Positions 9,706 to 19,444 of a stretch of DNA of 64,000 bases are shown here, in pieces. Position numbers and translations under genes: made by a program. The DNA comes from Deinandra increscens subsp. villosa (lineage: Eukaryota > Streptophyta > Magnoliopsida > Asterales > Asteraceae), in assembly GCA_039602395.1 (NCBI GenBank), contig JBCNJP010000254.1, forward strand, positions 38,243 through 102,242, read 5' to 3'. The notes beneath the pieces were generated by a model. The model did not search any database. It saw nothing but the letters and a program-made list of their open reading frames with translations, and had not been told where the DNA came from. Each line of letters opens with the position of its first letter. Position 1 is the first letter of the stretch.

Positions 9706-12343
9706 TGTCACACCCCCAAATAACCACTAACGGAGTTTATACCGTTAAGGGGTGCGAGCAAACCAGGACCACAACCATTAGTTACAAATACTAAACGAAT
9801 CAGAGTTAGTCCAAACATATGTCATAAATTAAAGTCTCAAAATACGCAGCGGAAAATATTGTCTTAGCACTAACCACGTGCTTTACAAAATCATTGTTTT
9901 AAATTCCCAATTTGATTTAAACAAAAGTAAAATGTCTTCATGTGCCATGCCAACCCGCTCCGGATACTCCTCAGCGATCTGCAAAAGTTTAAACCACGCA
10001 AGTGTCAACCTAACGGTTGGTGAGTTCACAGTGGGCTTGTCACGCAGTGGCCCGGTCTCATAATCATAATTGTGTCAACATATACTTATGTAATATTTAT
10101 TTGTGAAAAGCAATGCTCAGTGATAATACACCAGTCCATAATCATAGTAGCGTGATTTAGTAAAAGTAATGTCCGTAACATGCGTTATCGGGTATGTACT
10201 AGTTTTGTAAAATTAAAGTGCTCAACCGATATCGCGGGTAGCTAATCCGTTGTTCCATGTACTAAGGAAGTTTGTACCAAAGCTGACTAATAAGTATTGT
10301 AGTGGCATCGCCATCATCTATTTTGTTTTGCGGACATACGTCATCGCGGCTTTGCCTCCCCCGTGTCCTCTCGGGATCACGGTCAGATAGGCTGATATTG
10401 TACCTCCGTGCACCTCCAGTGTCACGAGGCGGAGTTTGTCAAACTCCAGTAGATCTACCCAACATCCCCTCGCTTTACAATTAATGGTACAATTAAGTTG
10501 AGGACTTTTTCAGTTAAAATGCATTCCTTAGAAATCATGTGATATCATGTGGTTTAGACTTTAACCTACACTAGCCATATTAAAACGGTTTACCGGATTC
10601 TCATGAATCACAAAATGTTTTCAGTTTCGTTTCAGAAATAGTTTGTTTAAGTTCCACAAGTGTTTCCCATAAAACACTTCAAGTTTATCAAAGAGGTGCG
10701 TGGCACTCATAAGGTTTCAAGTTCATCAAGAGGTGCATAGCACTCGTAAGGTTGTCAGCATTGTTTTCATTAAGTTATTCAGTGTGTCCCAAACGGGCTC
10801 ACAGTAAACGGGTTAGTGACACTCACCTTTGGTTGCACTGCTACACTTGCTAAATAATCCAAGTATTGTTTGCTTAACGAAGACCTAAGAACACGTTTAG
10901 GTCTTAAGTAATAGTTTTGTGTCTAACCTTTAACTTACGTCACTATGGCCCATAACATAGCACGTTGGAACTATGACACGACATACCGACACACGACACC
11001 GATGGTTGATCATAAACGAGGGTTCACATAACTCAGAAATCAAAGCATGTTTCATTATTGTACAATCATGTAAGTCATGGCATAACATTCAAATAAGTTG
11101 CACAAGTTTAGGTTTTGGTCTTGGCACAGTTTCGCTACACAGTTTCGCTATGTGCACAGGCAGCACTTTCGCTAGCATAGCTTCGCTCGAAACTGGCACA
11201 GTTTCGCTAGATAGTTTCGCTCGAAACTGATGACACAGTTTCGCTATCTAGTTTCGCCCGAAACTGATTTGAACTTTCGTTCAGGAGTCTATGGTTGTTT
11301 CGCTCGGTAGTTTCGTTCGAGCAGGTATACTTAGTTTTCACGGCGACACTATAGTTTCGCCATATAGTGTCGCTGGATGAATATTAACACAGTTTCGCTG
11401 AATAGTGTCGCCCAGAGAACACACAGTTTCGCTAAACGCAGAAAAACTCATTTTTAAGACCAAAAATCAATCTAACAGCTTCTATACATCATGTAATTCA
11501 ATATCTAGCATGCATAAACATTTACCAACATCACAGAGGCAATTTTAACACCTTAAACATGAGTTTTCCATCATCAAATCACCAAAAACACCTCAAAGCT
11601 CATTTTTAGCACAAAGTTAACCTAACTAGCATGAATCTTCATTATGGCTTGATTTCACACGTAAAGTTACAGACTTTATGATAGATCTAGCATTCCTAAG
11701 CATCATACTACAAGCATACACGATTTCATGAAGATCTAAGCATGCTTTTTAAGAAACACACATAGAGTATGCAAGAAAAGATGGTTTTGGGGACTCACGG
11801 TTTGATCTAGGATCCGAATGGATGAGTCCACTAACTGAGATGATGGCGGCTCGTGGTGGTTCTTGGCTGACCAGATTTCACGAGAAGGGAGATGGAGAGT
11901 GTGTGTGTGTTTGGTGTGAAATGATGTAAAATAAGAAGATTAGGGTTTTAGGGACTTTATATCAGGAGCTAGTTTCGCTGGCAGTTTCGCTGGCCAAGCG
12001 AAACTGGCTCTGAATTCATTCAATTCAAAAGTTTGGCTACCGAGCGAATCTACAGTTTCGCTCGGTAGTTTCGCTGGCAGCCAAGAGGGGCCAATTACAC
12101 AATTACACAATTAATTAAATAAACACGTTGCACATAATTCCACATAGTTCAACAATTTAAACAATCACGTTTTAATCATGTTTTTGATAATAATAAATAA
12201 ACACATATGGACGGGTTCGGTGATCAACCAAAGGTCGTGGACGTATTCGGTCTAGTTAAGCATTAGTTACTAAGTTAACACTCATAACGTAACTAACGGA
12301 GATTGTCTAACGGAAGTTAACCTCGGAATTCTCGGATGTCACA
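9706..12343 (-). mobile_element. Ty3/gypsy-type long LTR (remnant insertion in element A)
   Basis: On the minus strand the block starts TGTGACATCC and ends GGGGGTGTGACA. It is preceded by AAGGGGATGA, a good polypurine tract (about 12344-12353), so this is a 3' LTR of about 2.64 kb. A TATA box in sense lies at about 11955-11962 (TATAAAG). No open frame in it resembles a gene. It resembles the LTR at 61840 to the right edge in its ends and in the GTGAGTTCACAG block. I suspect a chromovirus (Tekay-like) family, from the end sequences only. Confidence 0.75.
11120..11440. repeat. Degenerate array of AGTTTCGCT units in the gypsy LTR
   Basis: About 20 imperfect copies of CAGTTTCGCT or its complement AGCGAAACTG occur in 320 bases, with irregular spacing. 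A second cluster lies at about 11970-12075, just upstream in sense of the TATA box. Some units face each other and could form short hairpins (TTTCGCTCGAAACTG). Confidence 0.85.
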
Positions 12344-12467
12344 TCATCCCCTTGTAAATGGAATTTTCGTCCCGAAAATTATTCTTGCGTTGTAGCGTTC
12401 GCAGCCTCGGCTGTCGTTGTTGCTGTTGTTGCTGGGGAAAGAAAGCAAAAGTTTTAGGGTCGCCACA
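12344..12467 (-). mobile_element. Internal remnant of the gypsy insertion
   Basis: The sense reads AATTTTCGGGACGAAAATT, then the polypurine tract next to the LTR, which is the usual end of a chromovirus internal region. The likely outer end is at 12467 (GCCACA), followed by ACCGA (12468-12472), which equals the five bases before the LTR at 9701-9705. If this is the target duplication, the insertion is 9706-12467 with the rest of the element and its 5' LTR lost. Confidence 0.5.
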
Positions 12468-13259
12468 ACCGAGCTCCCAATTCGGCCATCTCCAAACCTT
12501 GTCCGATACTGAGGTTCGGTCCTCCGAACTTCCATCTTCGGACCTCCGAACTCCATGTTCGGCCCTCCGAACTCCAGGTTTGGAGATTTGGAAATTTTTC
12601 AAAAATAACCCCTTGATTTTGATGAATTTTCAAATTGAACTTCCAAAGTTTAAAATTTAACAATTTTCCTCAAACTTCGTTCAATTTTACCGATGAAATT
12701 TCTGAAATCAAGTCCATTTGGTTATTCCCGGCATAATTTGGAATCTTTCACTAACGGTTGATCGAAAATAACGCAGAATAAAATCTTTTTGATTTTTGTA
12801 AATTTTCAAACACACCTAAAATCTTTTTGGAAATTTTCAAAATTATGTTAAAACATGCCTAAAATCTTTTTGTGATTTTTCAGATATTCAAATAACAAAC
12901 CAAACAGAATTGAAACAAAATTACTATGAATTGATATAAAGTATTTTTGTGAGAAAGATCCAGACGCGAGATCATATCGGCCAATATGTATTAGACACAC
13001 TTCAATTTAATTTCTAATCAGCATGCAAGTCAAGTTGGCAGCAAATACAACTTTTCAGTTTATTTCAGCTTGGGTAGATCAATTTTGTAGCTTTCTGATA
13101 TTTTAAGATATATTTAGCAAGCATTGATAATATGAAAACCCACACAATCAGAAATACTGGTAATCTGGCTTATTCTTATTATTTTTGTATTTTTCACAGA
13201 ATTTGATTCTCACAGAGATTTATCGTTCATGGTGTTACATGCAAAAATAAAGCAGAACC
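12468..13259 (-). other. Element A post-pol spacer
   Basis: The stretch resumes the element A spacer, with a CCGAACT/TTCGG cluster at about 12485-12580, then AT-rich sequence with repeated AATCTTTTTG-type blocks. I see no gene. Spacer lengths match: removing the gypsy insertion leaves about 2.1 kb between pol and the third ORF, against 2.0 kb in element B. Confidence 0.6.
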
Positions 13260-13500
13260 CTAAACAAACAACAATCAGATCGGCTGGTACGCACGCAGAG
13301 AAAGTCCGATTGTTTAGTAAAATAAGAAATGTAAAATAAAGCAGAAGTTGTATAATCCAACAACAATCAGGTCGGTACTCACGTACACGCAGAGAAAGTT
13401 CGATGGATTATACGAAACACCAAAGAAAATAAAGCAGAACGTCAAACGAACAACGATCAGGTCGATCTTTCGATACGCATAGAAAGTCCGATCGTTTGAC
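13260..13500 (-). ncRNA. Three tandem conserved hairpins in element A
   Basis: In plus coordinates the stems are: 13441-13449 with 13492-13500 (GTCAAACGA/TCGTTTGAC), 13350-13359 with 13404-13413 (GTATAATCCA/TGGATTATAC) and 13260-13267 with 13310-13317 (CTAAACAA/TTGTTTAG). Each stem is perfect, yet the three are unrelated. The loops share, in sense, ACTTTCTCTGCGT and CCGACCTGATTGTTGTT (one has CGATCTGAT). The middle loop holds GTAC-GTGA-GTAC, a GNRA-type small hairpin. Units are 58-64 bases, spaced about 27-35 apart. This pattern points to conserved RNA structure, not to protein coding. Confidence 0.75.
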
Positions 13501-13898
13501 AAAATAAAGAAAATCAAACAAATTTAAATCTTTGCAAAATGAAAACATGCGTACACCAGAACATCTCTTATTCTGTTTTTGCTTTTTCATTTTATTTAAT
13601 ACCAAGATCACACAGTAATCATCATGATGTGTCTCACAATTAATCAAGCAAAATTTTTATGTTTATATCATACTAGCATATATTAGATTTACCCTTACGC
13701 ATTTAACTAACCAAACAAGAACCTACAACTTTTCATTTTTACTTTATCCATGGTTGATAACACAAGCCAATGTAATATCATTTCTCGCTTGGTCGGATCA
13801 ATTTCTCAATTTTTTTATTTTTCTATTTTTTTATGCTTTTTGTATTTTTCCATTTTTTATGCTTTTTGCATTTTTCTATTTTTTTATATTTTCTGATA

Positions 13899-13912
13899 TT
13901 TCTCCCCCTAAA
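13899..13912 (-). promoter_or_regulatory. Element A internal polypurine tract-like block
   Basis: In sense it reads TTTTAGGGGGAGA, about 95 bases after the pol stop at 14001. It matches the block at 3989-4003 in element 1 and lies far from the LTR. Confidence 0.6.
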
Positions 13913-14000
13913 ATACAAAACGCTATTTTTGGATTTTTTTATAAGAAGAAAGAAGAAACAAACAAAAGACAAACAATAAGCAAAAATGATCAGCCGAAAG

Positions 14001-15208
14001 TTACTCGACCGGTAACTTTTGTATACTGTTGATTTGCAAAAGATAACGAAAGCGGTTGTCAAAAGCTTTCGTAAAAAGATCCGCTATTTGAAAATCAGTA
14101 TGGATCTTTTGCAGATCAATCAGGTGTTTCTCAAAACAATCCCGGATGAAATGATAACGAATATCAATGTGTTTCGTTTTAGAGTGGTGAACGGGGTTTT
14201 TTGTTATGCAAATAGCAGCCGAATTAGCTATGTAAATTGGAGTAGTAAGAAACTTCAAACCGTAATCCCGCATCTGCTGTTGAATCCATAAAACCTGAGA
14301 GCAGCAACTAGCAGCCGCTATGTATTCAGCTTCAGCCGTGGATGTGGCAACAGAAGTCTGCTTCTTACACTGCCAAGATACCAACCTATCGCCGAGAAAC
14401 TGACATCCGGCCGTGGTTGACTTGAAATTAATCTTGCACCCGGCGTAGTCGGAATCCGTATACGCCGACAAGTCGAACTTATCATCATGAGGATACCAGA
14501 TCCCGAGATCTAAATTACCCTTCAGATAAGCTAGAATTCTCAAAACCGCATTCATATGAGAAACACGAGGAGCTGCCTGGTACCTGGCACATAAACAAAC
14601 AGAAAACATTATATCAGGTCGACTCGCTGTAAGATACATCAGTGAACCTATTATAGCCCTATAACGAGTGACTTCAACTTGTTCACCATCTTCGTCAGGA
14701 CATAGGCCATGTGACAGCTGAATGGGAGTTCCAGGAATTCGAACGTCTTCCACCTTGAATCGATTCAGGACATCTCTCACATACTTCGTCTGATGTATGA
14801 AGATATCCTTATCAGATTGTTGAACTTGCAATCCTAAGAAGAAAGACATCTCTCCCATCGAACTCATCTCGAACCTTGTTTGCATTAAAGTCTCGAAATC
14901 CTTCGATAACTTCTCGTTTGAACAGCCAAAAATAATATCGTCGACATAAATCTGTACCAGAAGCAAATCCTCCCCCGTTTTACGACAGAAAAGAGTAGGA
15001 TCAACCAACCCACGCTTGAACCCGTTGTCGAGTAAATAAGTAGACAACGTCTCTTACCAAGCTCGAGGAGCCTGATGGAGACCATATAAAGCTTTGTCCA
15101 ACTTATAAACCTTCTCCGGATAATCAGGATCGAAGAATCCCGGAGGTTGTTTGACATACACTTCTTCCTTAACCTTGCCGTAAAGAAACGCACTCTTTAC
15201 ATCCATCT
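14001..15208 (-). pseudogene. Element A RT C-terminal part and RNase H
   Basis: This is the second half of the RT split by element B. It resumes with QMDVKSAFLYG at 15208 and has the active-site YVDD at about 14938-14949. RNase H follows with YTDSDYAG, STAEAEYIAA and YIANSAA; the last normally reads YIDNSAA, so an acidic active-site residue is probably lost. A TAA replaces a Tyr codon after HQAPRAW (about 15052). The natural pol end LPVE-stop is at 14001, and the tail is otherwise intact. The first half of the RT lies at 27677-28467. Confidence 0.92.
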
Positions 15209-15213
15209 GAAAG
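15209..15213. repeat. Target site duplication of element B, left copy
   Basis: GAAAG at 15209-15213 matches GAAAG at 27672-27676 on the far side of element B. Removing B and one copy joins the two RT halves of element A in frame. Confidence 0.95.
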
Positions 15214-15621
15214 TGTTGGGCTATATTTATTAGAGGCATGAACGTTAGTTATGGGCTAGCTTATAATTTGTTTTGGGCTTAGTTAGTTTATGTTTTAGGC
15301 CATGTGGGCCGATTTCTTTGTGTTTATGATTGGGCCTATTGTGTTTATGATTGGCCCAAGTTTTGTAAGAGGTAGTATAAATACCTCTCTTATTTGTGAT
15401 TATGATCAAGCTTTTGGATTACATTTACGATTTTCTCTCTCTCTTTAGAGTTTCCGATCAGAATTCATTAGCTTCAAGTTTGTAGTGTTTTGCATTCAAG
15501 ATTTGATCTTTATCTTAGATCAAATCTATTTCTTCTACATTCTTCTTGAATCAATCACATACGAGGATTCCGCACTCGTTTGTGATTAGGATATCGTGAT
15601 TGGTTGATTTTCGGACCTACA
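15214..15621 (+). repeat. Element B 5' LTR
   Basis: It starts TGTTGGGC and ends ACCTACA. The TATA box TATAAATA is at 15376-15383. Two copies of GTGTTTATGATTGG stand just upstream of it, and a TTTACGAT copy lies downstream. The LTR is followed two bases later by the primer binding site. Confidence 0.95.
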
Positions 15622-15623
15622 AT

Positions 15624-15635
15624 TGGTATCAGAGC
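15624..15635 (+). promoter_or_regulatory. Element B primer binding site (initiator Met tRNA)
   Basis: TGGTATCAGAGC is complementary to the 3' end of plant initiator tRNA-Met, the usual primer for copia elements. A short duplication follows (AGAGCTAAGAATCTG twice). Confidence 0.93.
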
Positions 15636-16164
15636 TAAGAATCTGCAGAGCTAAGAATCTGTGATTCGAGGCTCTCACGATATTGATTCAAGTTGTTTTC
15701 TGGATTAAAGTGTTGGTTTTTGAAGATTTGAAGGCTGTTTTGGTGATTACGAGTTCTGCTGCTGCTGTTCTTCGTGTTTCCGATTGGTTTTTCTGGGTTA
15801 CTTGGTGTTTACGATTGTTCCGTTTGAAGATCTTCATCGTAATCGGGTTTACGAGTTCAAGATCACCTTTTTATCGTGTTTACGATCCGGAGTATCGAGT
15901 TTACGATCATACTTGATCGTAATTGGAGTTTACGACATTTTTAGATCAGAATCGGGCGTTTACGACTTGTGGTTATCGTAATCAGGGGATCGTAATCGAG
16001 TTTATGATTCTCTCAGTCGGTTTCAGTGTTTACGATTTTGGTTGGATCGTAATCTGGTGTTCACGATCATAATCAAGCTTTTACGGTCGTAATCAGTTTT
16101 GTGTAATCGTAATCATTTGTGTTGGACATTTGGACTTTAGATTTAAGTTCCCTAAGCTTTCGTA
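15636..16164 (+). other. Element B leader with repeated TTTACGAT motifs
   Basis: The 530-base untranslated leader contains about 15 copies of TTTACGA(T/C) or its complement ATCGTAA. They are spaced 15-40 bases apart and in both orientations. Short open frames here have no coding character. The same motif recurs in the region before the third ORF (23760-24430). Confidence 0.8.
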
Positions 16165-19100
16165 ATGGATTTCGAACCAAGTATGTATCAGAAGTTGGAT
16201 TTTGAGATTGGATCCATCACTCGTCCACCTAGACTAACATCGGCGGATAACTTTCTGGAATGGAAATATAGGTTTGAAAACCACTTGAAGAGTGTTGATC
16301 TCAGACTCTGGAGAGCGGTAATTCATGGGCCACACACACCTACACATCCAGAAGGAACCAATGCAGGTAAAGCTAAAACGGAAGACGAATATGATGATGA
16401 TGATTGGGAAAGATGCAACAAAGCAGAGAGGGCATTTGCCATTATGACTATGGCACTTACACTAGACATTGCACAAGGATTTAAGCACTGCAAGACTGCC
16501 TAGCAAATCTGGAATGCTTTGATTGTGGCTTATGAGGGAAATCCGGACATTAAGGCAAGCCGCAAGCAAATGCTGAAGCAGAAATTCAATTTGTTCAACC
16601 ACATTCAGGGTGAATCCTTCAAAGCACAGGTGCAAAGGTTCGTGTCTCTGATGGCCGAAATGTCAAGCTATGGTGTTGAACCGGATCTGGAAGATAAGAA
16701 TCTGAAACTGCTGAATAGTCTGCCCAAATCCTGGAATACCAACATTTCCATCATTAAGGACAACAACAAGCTGAGTGAGCTATCTCTTGATGAGATGATC
16801 AACAAATTGAAGTCAAAGCTCATTGATGACAAGCAGAGAGAATTGAACCATATAAGCTCCCTTAGCTTGGCGGGAAAATTAAACCAAGCCCTGTTGTCAG
16901 AAGAAGTGGATTCTAAGCAAGATGGAAAGTCAGCTGGAAGTGGACCAAGCTCTGTCACAAAGTCAACTGCATTTGTGGCACAACCTCATGCAAATTCAAG
17001 TGGAAGTGTCAACCCTGATGCTACGAATGATCCTAACTTTGCCCTCGGTATGGGCTTTATGAACGGCTATCATGCTCTCATGGCAGGAACTTTAGTGCCA
17101 ACTGAGATGCTGTCGGGTGAACTGAATCAGATAAATCCAGAAGATGTAGAGATGTTGGACGTCTCTTGGCAGATGGCAATGGCTGTTTTCAGAGCTAAGA
17201 AGTTCATGGCAAAGACTGGGAGGAATGTGTGGAAGGACCAAGATAAGATCAGGATGGGGTTTGACAAAAGCAAGCTGAGGTGCTACAACTGTGACGAGTA
17301 TGGGCATTTCGCAAGAGAGTGCACAAAGCCGAGGAAAGAAAGAACAGAAGAAAGGAAAGCAGGTGATAGCAAGGGAAAGGCTGAGTCGAGTGCTTTGGTC
17401 ATGCAGGAAGGAGGTGGATATGATTGGACACCTCAGTTGAAAGAGTTTAGCTTGTCACATGCAATGGTTGCTGCTATGGAAAAGGATGAAGAGGAAGAGC
17501 ATGCTTTTGTTGTGACTGATGAGAAACCTGAAGAAACTCCAGTGGATGACAAGGAAGCCTTTGCTGCTGAGATTGATAACGACAAGGTATGTCCTGATCC
17601 CACTTGTGCTCGTATAATTCCTGGACTTAGACAAATCTGTAAAAATTATCAGTTAGAATTGTTTGAGATAAAATGCGAGAGGAGTTCCTTTAAGGGTAGA
17701 TGGCAGAAGAATGAGGAAAAGGTAAAAGCTCAAAAATTAGACATAGTGAAATATCAAAAACTGGCAACTGAGAAAGCTCTTCTGTATGACAACGCTAAAT
17801 TAGAAATAGCTGAGCTTGGTAAGCAGCTAGATGAACTTAAACATAAGAACAATGAGTTGCAGGTAAAACTTGATATGAATCATATGAGAAGCAAGAGAAT
17901 GCTAGAGGCCAGTAAGTCTTTGAACACCTGCATAACTGATGTTAGAATAGGTAAAGACAAAGGTGGAATAGGAATTAGCTTCTCAGACAAAAGCAAGAAT
18001 GATGTTCCTCAGGATAGAACTAGAGATATAATAGGAATAATCTTAGAGGAGGATCAGGTTGATCGGTCTGAAGCAGGAACACATGAGATAGGACCTCCGT
18101 TAGATAGTGTTCTAGTAGGAGTGACACCTATGACTGATCAGGAATTTGAAAATGAGAAACACATGATCTATGGGTTGGGTAAACAGAATGAAACAATGGC
18201 ATCCACAAGTAAATCAGGTCCGTCCCATGAATCATTAAACAATAGTGTTGAACCTGCTGATGGCTTTGTTTCATGTGCAGATGAAGTAGGTATTGAAGAT
18301 GTGTCAGGGGAGGATGCTGAATGTTTGAAAGTCAATGAATGTCATGCGTCTAGTAGTTCTAGTCTTAATTTACCGAAGGACGATGTTCTGGCATCTGTGT
18401 CAGAACTTAATACGTCCAAGTCAAAACAAGTAGTTGTATCTGTGTTGTCAAAACATCTTTCTAATTCCAATGAAAAAGTTGATGGTTTTAAAATTCGTGT
18501 GCCTAACACTAAAGTAGGTCGTGAGACTAAGCCCAAAGACTTTGTAGCTTATCCCCAGGTTGTGTCGGCTTTCAATAGAACAAACAAGACTCAGTCAGAG
18601 CAATTTTGTTTAATTACACAACCGGAAAAAGATACAAAACGTGTTATACACAAATGGGATGATAAGCCAGAGTGGAAGTCGTCTTACCCAAGACGTTCAT
18701 ACCTCTGTAGTCATGTCAATGGACCTAGACTCATGAACTGTTTTCAATGTGGAAAACCAGGACACTTTGCTGCTAATTGTGTAAATAGACCATTTCAACC
18801 ATACTATCCGCAAAACCCACGGACTAGTATGTTGGAGAAAATGATGACAGGAGAAAAGCAAAAGCAGAAGCAACAAGCTTTGTTTAAGGGGAAGCAGTGC
18901 TTGGAACCAATGAAGACTCAACAGTCTAAGGTTTCAAACACAAAGGCACCTGTGACAAAGCCTGTTCTTGAAAAATGGAATGTGGGCAAAACTCCAAAAC
19001 CAACTTATGCATCAAAAGGAGTTTATAAAAGAAATGATAAGATAAAACCAGAATTTGTTAAGAAACAAATGGCTGAAGTCAAAAGAGTTAATAAACCAAA

Positions 19101-19428
19101 TGGCGAAGCAAATGTTGAGCAACAAGCTTTAAAACAAAAAGATGTCACTCAAACAAAACAACTGATTTACACAAAACTGAAACTTGAGTGGACACCTGTT
19201 AAAAAGCCATCTGGTAAAAAGGCCACATCTCCGAAAAAGAAACCTGAGTCTGTGAAGAACTCATCAAATGTGTTTAAACCACAGAAAGACACCACCTGGA
19301 AACCAAAAGTCAACATTCAAAATGTGAATGTACCTGAAAAACAAGAAATGACCCTCCAATTAGTTAATTACATTGATTCCAAAGGTGTGCCCAGATCTGT
19401 TATGGCCTGGGTACCTAAATCTCACTGA
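16165..19428 (+). pseudogene. Element B gag (one in-frame stop)
   Basis: This is the capsid/nucleocapsid precursor, about 1087 codons, much longer than a minimal copia gag but usual for Sirevirus-like elements. Residues 1-230 are the copia gag domain (FLEWKYRFENHL, LWRAVI, IWNALIVAYEG). A TAG at 16501-16503 is the only stop, and the same frame continues at once with QIWNAL. A first CCHC knuckle (CYNCDEYGHFAREC) begins near residue 373. A coiled-coil-like stretch lies around 510-590, an acidic/Ser-rich linker follows, and a second knuckle (CFQCGKPGHFAANC) begins near 859. The tail is Lys-rich and ends VPKSH-TGA. Confidence 0.9.
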
Positions 19429-19444
19429 TCTCTGATTTGTGTAG
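19429..19444 (+). promoter_or_regulatory. Gag-pol junction with splice-acceptor-like sequence
   Basis: Between the gag TGA and the first pol codon lies TCTCTGATTTGTGTAG, then GGACGG. Pol is open only from just after this TAG. Element A has a comparable layout (ACTAAT, T-rich tract, ATGCAG, then GGATCT). Splicing, frameshifting or re-initiation could link the frames; the sequence alone does not decide. Confidence 0.35.

Noticed and set aside
10302..10484. Short open frame in the gypsy LTR
   Set aside because: It has no recognisable coding features and lies inside an LTR.
11120..11440. AGTTTCGCT array as a CRISPR
   Set aside because: Units are short and degenerate with irregular spacers, inside a plant LTR; no cas genes and a eukaryotic setting.
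15624..15640. TGGTATCAGAGC as part of a tRNA gene
   Set aside because: It is only the primer site next to an LTR; no cloverleaf surrounds it.
19381..19444. A short intron from TGG-GTACCT to GTGTAG joining gag and pol in frame
   Set aside because: The phase fits, but 34 bases is too short for a plant intron; only the acceptor-like sequence is reported.
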